A program made the translations under genes and the position numbers. Source: Candidatus Woesearchaeota archaeon (GTDB taxonomy: Archaea > Nanobdellota > Nanobdellia > Woesearchaeales > GW2011-AR4). From it: 27,036 bases of DNA. The notes beneath the pieces were generated by a model. It was not told the origin of the DNA and did not search any database. It was given only the letters and a program-made list of their open reading frames with translations. Where the stretch lies: positions 1 through 27,036 of the forward strand of contig JADHVE010000008.1 in the NCBI GenBank assembly GCA_016784195.1. The letters are read 5' to 3'. Shown one piece after another: positions 7,999 through 14,692 of the stretch; position 1 is the stretch's first letter; the number at the start of each line of letters is the position of its first letter.

Positions 7999-8496
7999 CT
8001 ATCCTCTTTTTTCAGCTTCCTGAGACATTTTTTCCAAGTCTATTCTCCATTTTTCCAGAATTATCTCGAAGTTTTTTACTTGTTTATAATAGTTTTCTAA
8101 AATTTTTAACTTCTTTTTTGATTTATCATCTTTGACCTTTTTTTTGAATTTTTCAATAATCGGAGGCAAAGAAACTTTTATAGAGCTTACAAATGATTCC
8201 TGAGCTATTCTTAACTTTTGTATGTTTAACTTCACAAGGTTTTTCTCCACGTAGAAGAAGACTTTTTTTGTTTTAGGCTTTTTTCTTCTTTGTACGATTC
8301 CGACGTTTCCGAGTATTTTTGCAGCATTTGAGACTGACGCTAGGCTGTATCCGGTTCTTTTTGCTATTTCTTCCATTGCCAATTCTTCAGGTTCCAGATA
8401 GAGGATAGCAAAAATTTTCATTGTAATGTCCTTTAAGCCATAGGCTCTACCTATTCTGCAGAAGAATTCTATTGCTTCCTGTTCGAGTTCTTGCAT
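7999..8496 (-). CDS. GbsR/MarR-like winged-helix transcriptional regulator of the ABC cassette
   Basis: A 165-residue cytoplasmic protein. Residues about 25-90 form a winged helix: MKIFAILYLEPEELAMEEIA, then the recognition-helix region TGYSLASVSNAAKILGNVGI and a basic wing RRKKPKTKKVFFYV. The C-terminal half is a long charged helical region with many Lys and Glu, expected to dimerise. This arrangement matches GbsR-type MarR relatives. As first gene of the five-gene cassette it probably controls its own operon. A TATA-like TTTATATATAAG at 8552-8563 and an alternative TTTTAATAAATA at about 8531-8542 precede it, with the palindrome GAAATTTC at 8511-8518 in the putative leader as a possible operator. 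The ligand is unknown. Confidence 0.85.
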   Translation of the reverse strand: MQELEQEAIEFFCRIGRAYGLKDITMKIFAILYLEPEELAMEEIAKRTGYSLASVSNAAKILGNVGIVQRRKKPKTKKVFFYVEKNLVKLNIQKLRIAQESFVSSIKVSLPPIIEKFKKKVKDDKSKKKLKILENYYKQVKNFEIILEKWRIDLEKMSQEAEKRG

Positions 8497-8510
8497 TTTT
8501 ACTATGTTTT

Positions 8511-8563
8511 GAAATTTCGCAATTTTTAGTATTTATTAAAAGTTGTAAAAGCTTATATATAAA
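8511..8563 (-). promoter_or_regulatory. promoter region of the ABC-export cassette with candidate operator
   Basis: The minus-strand TATA candidate TTTATATATAAG (8552-8563) predicts a leader of about 35 nt. A second candidate nearer the gene predicts about 15 nt. The 8-bp palindrome GAAATTTC (8511-8518) falls between TATA and ATG, where binding by the regulator encoded immediately downstream could repress. The operator role is inference. The rest of the spacer up to 8720 shows no RNA gene or ORF that I can support. Confidence 0.35.
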
Positions 8564-8721
8564 TGTATCTATTATTTTTTCCCATTAGGAGTTCTACCTC
8601 TAACCAATTGTTTCAAGTTCACAACTGATTGTGCTTCTGATTGTATACTATTGGCTGTTTTTTGTTGGCTAAAGTGCGAAATAATTGCCAGATAACACCA
8701 AACAAACCAATTGAGATAAAC

Positions 8722-8732
8722 TTTAAATATAA
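8722..8732 (+). promoter_or_regulatory. TATA box of the paralogous membrane-protein pair
   Basis: CTTTAAATATA, centred about 26 nt upstream of the ATG at 8753, with no SD, so a leaderless transcript covering both genes is predicted. Position is accurate to within a base or two. Confidence 0.5.
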
Positions 8733-8752
8733 CTTGTTAATCTACTAAGCTT

Positions 8753-9334
8753 ATGGGAATGGATAAATCAGAAAAAATTAAGAAATTTATGGTATTTTTT
8801 ATGGCTTTTGTTATGATAGGAAGCATATTTGGAGTTATGTTTTTTGGATATAATGAAGAGACCAATGAAGTGAAATACAATGATTTGGTGTTTGTTCAGA
8901 AACAGGACTTATGGTCTACTAAATTAGACAATAAAGAGGTGGCGTTTAATTATCTTCCTGATGATACTAAGGACATTAGCCTAGGCAATGATGTTTCTGA
9001 CAGGTTGGTTAATGCTCTTGAAATTGATTTAACTTCTGAGTTCAATGACAGCTTTAAAGAGCAGATTGCTTTGGCAGAACATTATCTTACTCTCACATTG
9101 GATAATCTTAATATCTATGTAAGGATGGGATTCACAGCAGAGAATGAATATGGTATGGATGTAATCACCTGCGAAGATTCTATCCCTACTGTGCCTGTAA
9201 TCTATTTCAGGGAAGGCAATGAAACAAAAGTTTATTTAGAAAACAATTGTATTATTGCAGAAGCTGAAGGTGATTTTGATATCCTGAGAATAAAAGATTT
9301 GTTATTGTACTATATTTTAGGCATATTGAAATGA
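8753..9334 (+). CDS. membrane-anchored protein of unknown function, paralogue of the next gene
   Basis: A 193-residue protein with a short charged N-terminus, one membrane segment (about 12-32, FMVFFMAFVMIGSIFGVMFF) and an extracytoplasmic domain, so N-in topology is expected. The domain aligns with that of the following protein: a block YNDLVFVQKQDLWSTKL, a VITC segment with C140, a second cysteine in ENNCIIAEAEGDFDIL (C166), and a C-terminal DLLLYYILGILK. The two cysteines could form a disulfide outside the cell. No family is recognised. An alternative ATG lies two codons downstream. The stop overlaps the next start as ATGA, so the two are translationally coupled and probably act together. 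Confidence 0.75.
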   Translation: MGMDKSEKIKKFMVFFMAFVMIGSIFGVMFFGYNEETNEVKYNDLVFVQKQDLWSTKLDNKEVAFNYLPDDTKDISLGNDVSDRLVNALEIDLTSEFNDSFKEQIALAEHYLTLTLDNLNIYVRMGFTAENEYGMDVITCEDSIPTVPVIYFREGNETKVYLENNCIIAEAEGDFDILRIKDLLLYYILGILK

Positions 9335-10134
9335 GCAAACAGAAAAGATTAAGGGAATTGGAAGAGAGCTATGAGTCTAAGGTAATTGAAAGAGAAGAAT
9401 ACCTGAAAAAGAAAAAAGAGATTGAAGAAGAGCTTGAAGAAGAGCTAAAAGAAAGTCCAGAAGAAAAAAAAGAAGCTAAAAGCAAAGGTTCGGATAAGAT
9501 ACTTCTTATAGGGATTGGTCTGGTTATTTTATTATTTGTTGCTATACTTTTTATTCCTAGATTGATGAAAGAACCGCCTAAAACAATAGAAGATTGGCAT
9601 CTATTGAATATTCAGGGCAAACTTAAGCCAGAGCAGGGCTATATGTACAAAGACGCTTATAGTTTTATTAATTTAGATGGTTTTTGGTATACCCAGCTGA
9701 CATCCCCTTCAGGAAAAAGATTGTATAATATGGCTTTAAGGTACAGCCCTAGTGACTTGGAAGATATACATGTTTTGGGTTATCTAAACACAGATATATT
9801 TAACAACGCTACTGATTATTATGTAACTTTTAATCCTGCTGGCAGTGATTTCAGCCATGTGGCTTTGGCTATTTCTGACTTTAACCAGCATATGATTAAT
9901 GTTTTTGCCAAGAAACCAATTGCTGCCTGTGATAAAAATGAAACAGAGGTCTGTGAAGGCAGACCGATAATAACTTGCAATAATACAAATAAAATTACAT
10001 TATATATTAAAGAAGCAAATAAAAGCTTAGTCAAGTATGATGGCAACTGTGTTACTGTGGAAGGTAATGGCTTTGATTTAGTAAAAGGTGTAGATAGAGT
10101 TCTTTACAACCTGTATGGTATAATGAAGCAGTGA
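9331..10134 (+). CDS. coiled-coil and membrane-anchored paralogue of unknown function
   Basis: A 267-residue protein. Residues 1-50 are a very charged coiled coil resembling a short SHOCT-like oligomerisation segment (LEESYESKVIEREEYLKKKK). Residues about 57-78 are a membrane helix, and residues 85-267 form the extracytoplasmic domain. That domain parallels the preceding protein: YKDAYSFINLDGFWYTQL, an IITC motif (C216), DGNCVTVEGNGFDLV (C240) and DRVLYNLYGIMKQ at the end. It has two further cysteines, C200 and C208, and several N-x-S/T sequons that could be glycosylated. The gene is coupled to its neighbour by a 4-nt overlap. Function is unknown; the shared domain plus differing cytoplasmic parts suggest a heteromeric surface complex. 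Confidence 0.75.
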   Translation: MSKQKRLRELEESYESKVIEREEYLKKKKEIEEELEEELKESPEEKKEAKSKGSDKILLIGIGLVILLFVAILFIPRLMKEPPKTIEDWHLLNIQGKLKPEQGYMYKDAYSFINLDGFWYTQLTSPSGKRLYNMALRYSPSDLEDIHVLGYLNTDIFNNATDYYVTFNPAGSDFSHVALAISDFNQHMINVFAKKPIAACDKNETEVCEGRPIITCNNTNKITLYIKEANKSLVKYDGNCVTVEGNGFDLVKGVDRVLYNLYGIMKQ

Positions 10135-10488
10135 TTATATCTCTGTTACTCCACTCTCACCTACAACAACAAGCCTTATTGCCAATCCTAACTTCAATAA
10201 TGCAGAAATTATTACCATATGTTCTTTGCCGTTTCCTGATATGAGGTTAATGGCTACTTCTATTGCTTTTATTTTTCCTTTTAATTGCTGTTGGATATCT
10301 TTTATCAATTCAACTGCCGGCTTTTTAAAATCAACCACTATAAATTGGGCATTATCTGCCTTGAAATTTTCTTTTCCAAAATCATTTGTTATAAGAAAAA
10401 CATTATCCCATGATTCTTCTTTTATCAGCCTTGCAATGTAATTCCAGGAGCCTTTCCCTGACGATAGGCAAACTATTAGTTCTGTCAT
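10135..10488 (-). CDS. stand-alone CARF-like Rossmann-fold protein (tentative)
   Basis: A 117-residue soluble protein starting MTELIVCLSSGKGSWNYIAR, with alternating hydrophobic strands and helices of a small Rossmann-type fold. The segment AINLISGNGKEHMVIISALL, followed by LGLAIRLVVV, resembles the CARF-domain pattern in which a strand ending in an N-x-T/S-G-G-x-K loop precedes a helix and a final strand. There is no effector domain and no CRISPR array or cas gene in the window, so a role as a minimal nucleotide-sensing protein is only a hypothesis. Its stop abuts the stop of the upstream convergent gene. A shared spacer of about 50 bp with TTTATAAA separates it from the divergent YbjQ gene, giving a leaderless start. 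It could instead be an unrelated Rossmann protein. Confidence 0.7.
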   Translation of the reverse strand: MTELIVCLSSGKGSWNYIARLIKEESWDNVFLITNDFGKENFKADNAQFIVVDFKKPAVELIKDIQQQLKGKIKAIEVAINLISGNGKEHMVIISALLKLGLAIRLVVVGESGVTEI

Positions 10489-10508
10489 AAAAATAGAAAG
10501 ATTTAAGA

Positions 10509-10540
10509 ATTTATAAAATTATTGCAATGAGGTGATAAAA
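10509..10540 (+). promoter_or_regulatory. compact divergent promoter and perfect SD deciding a TTG start
   Basis: The near-symmetrical ATTTATAAAATT (10509-10520) can serve as TATA box for the leftward CARF-like gene, about 27 nt from its ATG, and possibly for the rightward gene. GAGGTGAT (10529-10536) is fully complementary to the canonical archaeal 16S 3' end and ends 4 nt before TTG 10541. The upstream in-frame GTG at 10532 lies inside this SD and so is unlikely as a start. Confidence 0.7.
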
Positions 10541-10855
10541 TTGATAATTGTTAATACAGATAAAATAGAAGGCAAAAAGATTATTGGGGCATTAGGGTTA
10601 GTCAAGGGAAATACAATAAGGGCGAGATGGTTTGGAAGGGATATTGCTGCCGGCTTAAAGACTCTTATTGGCGGAGAGATAAAATCATATACTGATATGA
10701 TGACCAAAGCCCGCGAACAGGCAATAGACAGAATGGTTGAGGAGGCAAAGAAACTGAAAGCAGATGCTGTGATAAATGTAAGGTTTACCTCCTCAGAAGT
10801 GATGCAGGGAGCATCTGAAATCCTTGTTTATGGTACTGCTGTTAAATTAAGATGA
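10541..10855 (+). CDS. YbjQ/UPF0145 family protein, TTG start
   Basis: A 104-residue protein with the family pattern: MIIVNTDKIEGKKIIGALGL at the start, then VKGNTIRARWFGRDIAAGLK, GGEIKSYTDMM, AREQAIDRMVEEAKKLKADA and VINVRF, ending EILVYGTAVKLR. UPF0145 proteins (sometimes annotated as putative heavy-metal-binding) form small pentameric beta-alpha assemblies; their biochemical role is unsettled. The TTG at 10541 is preferred because a perfect SD ends 4 nt upstream and because family members begin MI(I/V). The stop overlaps the ATG of the protease gene (ATGA), so the two are coupled. A membrane or metal-linked process is possible from the context but not shown. Confidence 0.9.
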   Translation: MIIVNTDKIEGKKIIGALGLVKGNTIRARWFGRDIAAGLKTLIGGEIKSYTDMMTKAREQAIDRMVEEAKKLKADAVINVRFTSSEVMQGASEILVYGTAVKLR

Positions 10856-11430
10856 ATTTAATAACTATCCCGGAGATTTTTGATATGCTTGTTATGAGTT
10901 TAGCAGTTGGCTATATATTTTCAGGATTTCTTGGAAGATTTAATAAACCTGCTGGAGATTATGATCCTCTGAAGCAGTACAAAAAGAGTTTTGGTTCTAG
11001 CAATTTAAAATTTGCAATTTTAGTGACTGCTCCTGCTATCATACTACATGAACTGGGGCATAAATTTTTAGCTATAAGCTTTGGGATGGAAGCCACATTT
11101 AATGCTGCTTATTTTTGGCTTGGTTTAGGTGTTTTATTAAAACTGATGAATTTTAATTTTATTTTTTTTGTTCCTGCTTATGTTTCTATTATGGGTACTG
11201 GAACTCCGCTGCAATACGGCTTGATCGCTTTTGCAGGCCCTGCTGTGAATCTGATTTTATGGTTAGGTACGTTATTTATTTATAAGAACAGGCTGATAAA
11301 TAAGAAGTATAACTCTTTGCTGTTGTTAACCTCAAAGATCAATATGTTTTTGTTTATATTTAATATACTTCCTCTGCCGGGTTTTGATGGCAGCAAGGTT
11401 TTTAGTGGTTTGCTGCAGGCAGTTTTTTAA
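10852..11430 (+). CDS. M50-type (site-2 protease) intramembrane zinc metalloprotease
   Basis: A 192-residue polytopic membrane protein. HELGH at residues 66-70 within AIILHELGHKFLA is the zinc-binding and catalytic HExxH of M50 proteases. FAGPAVNL (about 127-134) and FNILPLPGFDGSKV (about 170-183, ligand D179) are the second conserved region that supplies the third zinc ligand. Four or five membrane helices are visible and no PDZ domain is present, as in minimal archaeal S2Ps. Such enzymes cut membrane-anchored substrates such as anti-sigma or transcription-factor precursors; no substrate is evident here. It overlaps the YbjQ gene by 4 nt and is followed by hairpin-rich spacer B before secF. 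Confidence 0.92.
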   Translation: MNLITIPEIFDMLVMSLAVGYIFSGFLGRFNKPAGDYDPLKQYKKSFGSSNLKFAILVTAPAIILHELGHKFLAISFGMEATFNAAYFWLGLGVLLKLMNFNFIFFVPAYVSIMGTGTPLQYGLIAFAGPAVNLILWLGTLFIYKNRLINKKYNSLLLLTSKINMFLFIFNILPLPGFDGSKVFSGLLQAVF

Positions 11431-11448
11431 CCTATAATCAAAATTTTT

Positions 11449-11528
11449 CGGGTATTTGAAAATCCACAGAAATTCCGAAACCCGCGGAAATCTTTTATTT
11501 CCTGGGTCTTGAAATTTCTAAAGAAATT
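11449..11528. repeat. hairpin-array spacer B
   Basis: Inverted repeats follow one another: CGGGT/ACCCG (11449-11453 with 11480-11484), TTCCG/CGGAA (11473-11489), GGAAAT-CTTTT-ATTTCC (11486-11502), then linker TGGGTCTTG, then AATTTC-TAAA-GAAATT (11513-11528). The layout hairpin, GGTCTTG-like linker, hairpin matches spacers A, C and D. The word CCACAGAAATTCC recurs in spacer C as CACAGAAAAATTCC. The array ends just before a TATA-like CTTTATTAATA at about 11536-11546 upstream of secF. Confidence 0.75.
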
Positions 11529-11582
11529 CCAAAACCTTTATTAATAGTTCTTTTCCCCATGTTCTAAAGGTGGTTTAAGTAT

Positions 11583-12596
11583 ATGGAAGAGCATACTAAA
11601 GGGCAGATAGAAACAAAAAAGCATTCTGAAGAAAAGCATAAAGAATCAAAAGAAGAGTTAGAACATCCAAGAGAGATAAAGGTAGAGAAAGAGAAAAAAT
11701 CTATTCTAATGACTGTTAAGGAGTTTTATAATTCTCAGTATAAACTATTGCTGATCATACCATTTATACTGCTGGCTTTTAGTTTAGTGTCTATTGGCTT
11801 AAAATATGCATCCACTGGGGATTTTATAAATAGGGATGTTAGCCTCAAAGGGGGTGTAACTTTAACAATCACAACTACTGAGAAAATAGACATTAATGAG
11901 ATAGAAAATATATTAAAAAATAAATTTATAGAAAATGATATTGAGGTTAGAGCTTTAACTAAGCTTGGAGCGCAGGCCGGGATAATAGTGGCAGTAGATA
12001 TAGAAGAAGGTGAGTCTGATTCTTTACTGGAAGAAATCCAGAGAATAACCGGAATAGAATTAACCAAAGAAAACTATACTGTAGAAATTGTAGGAAGCAG
12101 TTTAGGAGCGAGCTTTTTTAGGGAAGTAGTTGTAGCACTGATGATTGCTTTTATTTTTATGGGTATTGTTGTTTTTCTTTACTTCAGAAATTTTATACCA
12201 AGTACAGCAGTGATTTTAGCAGCATTCTCAGATATTGTTGTTACTTTAGCTATTGTAAATTTTTTAAATATAAAATTGAGCACAGCGGGAATTGCAGCTT
12301 TTTTAATGCTTATTGGCTATAGTGTTGATACAGATATTCTGCTGAGTACAAGGGTATTGAAGAGAAAAGACGGTACAGTCTCAGAGAGAATATTCGGGGC
12401 TTTGAAAACAGGCATGACAATGACAGTAACTACTTTAGCCGCTATAATTGTAGCTTTGGTCTTCACCCAGTCTGAAACAATAAGGCAGATAATGGTCATA
12501 TTGCTTATCGGCTTGTTTGTTGATATAATAAACACGTGGATACAGAATGTCGGGATTATAAGATTATATTTAGAAAGAAAACAAAAAATAAAATGA
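11583..12596 (+). CDS. secF: SecF, protein-export membrane protein
   Basis: A 337-residue RND-superfamily subunit of the SecDF complex, which uses the proton gradient to help proteins through SecYE. The N-terminus is an unusually long charged cytoplasmic tail (about 1-40, rich in Glu, Lys and His). TM1 spans about 53-73. The first extracytoplasmic domain carries DVSLKGGVTLTIT, the SecF form of the GG motif. A cluster of five membrane helices starts near FFREVVVALMIAF and includes the conserved YSVDTDILLSTRV and KTGMTMTVTTLAA regions. An AAAGGTGG SD at 11567-11574 precedes the ATG. secD follows in the archaeal F-then-D order, separated by hairpin spacer C. Confidence 0.96.
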   Translation: MEEHTKGQIETKKHSEEKHKESKEELEHPREIKVEKEKKSILMTVKEFYNSQYKLLLIIPFILLAFSLVSIGLKYASTGDFINRDVSLKGGVTLTITTTEKIDINEIENILKNKFIENDIEVRALTKLGAQAGIIVAVDIEEGESDSLLEEIQRITGIELTKENYTVEIVGSSLGASFFREVVVALMIAFIFMGIVVFLYFRNFIPSTAVILAAFSDIVVTLAIVNFLNIKLSTAGIAAFLMLIGYSVDTDILLSTRVLKRKDGTVSERIFGALKTGMTMTVTTLAAIIVALVFTQSETIRQIMVILLIGLFVDIINTWIQNVGIIRLYLERKQKIK

Positions 12597-12614
12597 AAAA
12601 ACTTCGTTTCACAG

Positions 12615-12699
12615 AAAAATTCCAAATGGATTTTTGGTGTCTTGGAAATCACTCTGTGATTTCCCAATATTTCAATCATAAAAATCCGGAGATTTTTAT
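12615..12699. repeat. hairpin-array spacer C between secF and secD
   Basis: Three adjacent hairpins: the imperfect AAAAATTCC/GGATTTTT (12615-12635); after the linker GGTGTCTTGG, the perfect 9-bp GGAAATCAC-TCT-GTGATTTCC (12644-12664); and the perfect 9-bp ATAAAAATC-CGGA-GATTTTTAT (12678-12699). The last ends 3 nt before the secD ATG, which has no SD, so folding could influence secD translation. The linker and the AAAATCCGGAGATTTTT core recur in spacer D. Confidence 0.85.
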
Positions 12700-12702
12700 A
12701 AA

Positions 12703-14424
12703 ATGAACTACAAATTAAAGGCAATATTTACCAATCTAAGGGTCTTGATTTTAATAGGCTTTATTGTGATGGCCTTAGTAGCTATTTACCCTAATCCTTT
12801 TGTAAAAGGTGTTGCCATAAGGAGTGTATTGACCAACAGCTCAGCAAGTTTAGCAGACATGCCCCCTCCAAAACCAACAGGAACGCCAATGAGCAAGGAA
12901 AGAATAACTGCAATTAATAATCAGCCTGTAGAGACTGTAGAAGATTATTATTCTATTGTAACCGATCTGAGAATAAACCAGAGCGTCCAGATAAAAACAA
13001 ACAAAGGGCTTTACAGATTGACTGTAAAAGAAAAAACAGAAACAATAGAATTGAATGAAACAGTGATGAAGGAAATTGAGGAGACAATTAAGGTAAATGA
13101 GACAATAAACGGAACTGTAAAAGAAGTAAATAAGACTATTAAAAAAACAGTTGAGGTTCCTAAGACAAAAAAAATAAGCTTAGGTGTTGAAGATATAGGA
13201 TTAAGAGTTTATGAAGCTCCTAAGTCTAATATAAGGAAAGGGTTAGATTTACAGGGTGGGACCAGAGTTTTGCTGCAGCCAGAAGAAAAACAGAGTAAGC
13301 AGGATTTAGAGATGCTGATGGATAATATGAAGCAGCGCCTGAATGTTTATGGATTGAGTGATTTGACAATAAGAGATTCCGGAGATTTGTCAGGTAACCA
13401 GTACATAATTGTGGAGATAGCTGGAGCAAATGAAGAAGAAATCAGAGACTTATTGGCAAAGCAAGGCAAGTTTGAGGCTAAGGTAGGGGATGATACTGTT
13501 TTTAGTGGCGGTAAAGACGTAACTTATGTTTGTAAATCAGCAAACTGTGCTGGAATCGACCCTAGTGGATGTAATCAGAATCAGGGCCAGTGGTTCTGCA
13601 GATTTAGGTTTTCAATTACTTTAAGCCCTGAGGCAGCAAAAAGACAATCAGAGGCAACAAAAAATTTAGAAGTTATAAAAGAAGGCCAGAGCAGTTATTT
13701 AAGCGAACCGTTAGTTTTGTTTTTGGATGATGTTGAAGTAGACAGATTAAATATTGGTTCAGATTTGAAAGGCAGAGCCGTTACTGACATTGAGATATCT
13801 GGCTCCGGATTTGGAGCTTCCCAACAGGAAGGTGTTTTTGACTCTTTAAGTAACATGAGGAAACTTCAGACTGTGCTTGCTACAGGCTCTTTGCCGGTTA
13901 AATTAAATATTGTTAAGATTGATGCAATAAGCCCTGTTTTAGGGGAGGAATTTGTTAAAAATGCTATGCTGCTTGGAGTATTGGCTTTGGCAGCAGTATT
14001 GGCTGTTATCTTTTTAAGATACAGGAAATTAAAGATAGCAATACCTTTGGTTCTAATTTCTGTTTCAGAACTAGTGATTTTGTTAGGAGTTGCTGCCTTA
14101 ATTGGCTGGAATTTAGATTTAGCGGCAATAGCAGGAATAATAATCGCTATTGGCATAGGAGTAGATCACCAGATTATCATTACAGATGAGACTTTAAAAG
14201 GGGAAACAAGGATGATATTTAACTGGAAAGAGAGGATAAAAAATGCGTTTTTTATAATAATGGGCTCATATTTTACAACTATGGTAGCTATGATTCCATT
14301 AATCTTTGCAGGAGCCGGCTTATTAAAAGGGTTTGCAATAACAATGATGATTGGAGCAAGCATAGGTGTGCTTGTTTCAAGGCCGGTCTATGCCAGATTA
14401 ATAGAAATGTTATTGAAAGAGTAA
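12703..14424 (+). CDS. secD: SecD, protein-export membrane protein with PDZ-like N-terminal domain
   Basis: A 573-residue partner of SecF. TM1 spans about 13-29. RKGLDLQGGTRVLL (about 178-191) is the SecD-type D-LQGG motif starting the large extracytoplasmic P1 domain. The C-terminal RND membrane block contains GWNLDLAAIAGIIIAIGIGV followed by DHQIIITDE, corresponding to the proton-relay region. Between TM1 and P1 lies an extra segment, about residues 35-110, that reads like a PDZ domain (GVAIRSV, then ERITAINNQPVETVEDYYSI). It is followed by a Glu/Lys/Thr-rich linker with several N-x-T sequons. The insertion makes the protein longer than simple archaeal SecDs. It may help bind translocated C-termini, which is inference. 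The end is followed by an A-rich spacer. Confidence 0.95.
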   Translation: MNYKLKAIFTNLRVLILIGFIVMALVAIYPNPFVKGVAIRSVLTNSSASLADMPPPKPTGTPMSKERITAINNQPVETVEDYYSIVTDLRINQSVQIKTNKGLYRLTVKEKTETIELNETVMKEIEETIKVNETINGTVKEVNKTIKKTVEVPKTKKISLGVEDIGLRVYEAPKSNIRKGLDLQGGTRVLLQPEEKQSKQDLEMLMDNMKQRLNVYGLSDLTIRDSGDLSGNQYIIVEIAGANEEEIRDLLAKQGKFEAKVGDDTVFSGGKDVTYVCKSANCAGIDPSGCNQNQGQWFCRFRFSITLSPEAAKRQSEATKNLEVIKEGQSSYLSEPLVLFLDDVEVDRLNIGSDLKGRAVTDIEISGSGFGASQQEGVFDSLSNMRKLQTVLATGSLPVKLNIVKIDAISPVLGEEFVKNAMLLGVLALAAVLAVIFLRYRKLKIAIPLVLISVSELVILLGVAALIGWNLDLAAIAGIIIAIGIGVDHQIIITDETLKGETRMIFNWKERIKNAFFIIMGSYFTTMVAMIPLIFAGAGLLKGFAITMMIGASIGVLVSRPVYARLIEMLLKE

Positions 14425-14541
14425 ACAATAAAATTTATAAAAATTTAAAATTTAATAAAAATTATTCAATAAAATAAAATTAAATAAAAAACAACCAATA
14501 AAAAAATCATTAAAAAAATATCAGTGCTACACAAACAAAAT

Positions 14542-14580
14542 CATGACTAGTTGTGAATGTGGTCATGTCTTTTTATTTTA
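14542..14580 (+). terminator. stem-loop followed by T-rich tract, possible secFD terminator
   Basis: CATGAC (14542-14547) pairs with GTCATG (14562-14567) across a 14-nt loop, followed by TCTTTTTATTTTA on the plus strand. Archaeal termination depends mainly on U tracts, so the T-run is the better evidence. The weak 6-bp stem may be incidental. Confidence 0.35.
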
Positions 14581-14642
14581 AATTTTTAAAATTAAAAAAA
14601 ATAAATAAAAAACAAATCTAAGAATACTCAGATAATCATGCG

Positions 14643-14670
14643 TGTGTACACAACTCCATGGTTTAAAATT
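14643..14670 (+). promoter_or_regulatory. TATA box and upstream palindrome of the transporter operon
   Basis: GTTTAAAATT (14661-14670) is centred about 27 nt before ATG 14693, predicting a leaderless start. The 10-bp perfect palindrome TGTGTACACA (14643-14652) lies immediately upstream, where a regulator could act. AGTTGTG at 14549-14555 is complementary to CACAACT at 14649-14655, which overlaps the palindrome. Confidence 0.4.
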
Positions 14671-14692
14671 AATGGTAGAAAGATAATTTAAA

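Larger units (their letters stand above)
14425..14692. other. A-rich spacer between secD and the transporter pair, with terminator-like and operator-like elements
   Basis: The first 95 or so bases after the secD stop are almost entirely A and T with scattered C and virtually no G. The segment TTAAATAAAAAACAAC followed by ATTAAAAAA blocks closely resembles the spacer after nop5 (20474 onward). Beyond it come an inverted repeat with T-run (14542-14580), a second A/T block, and the palindrome TGTGTACACA. No ORF or recognisable RNA gene is supported. Confidence 0.5.

Noticed and set aside
8580..8720. Possible tRNA or box C/D RNA in the spacer before the paralogue pair
   Set aside because: A D-arm-like string on the minus strand has no matching acceptor or T arm, and the CTGA strings lack a C box (RTGATGA).
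10532..10540. GTG 10532 as start of the YbjQ gene
   Set aside because: The GTG is part of the perfect SD GAGGTGAT; TTG 10541 has ideal spacing and matches family N-termini.
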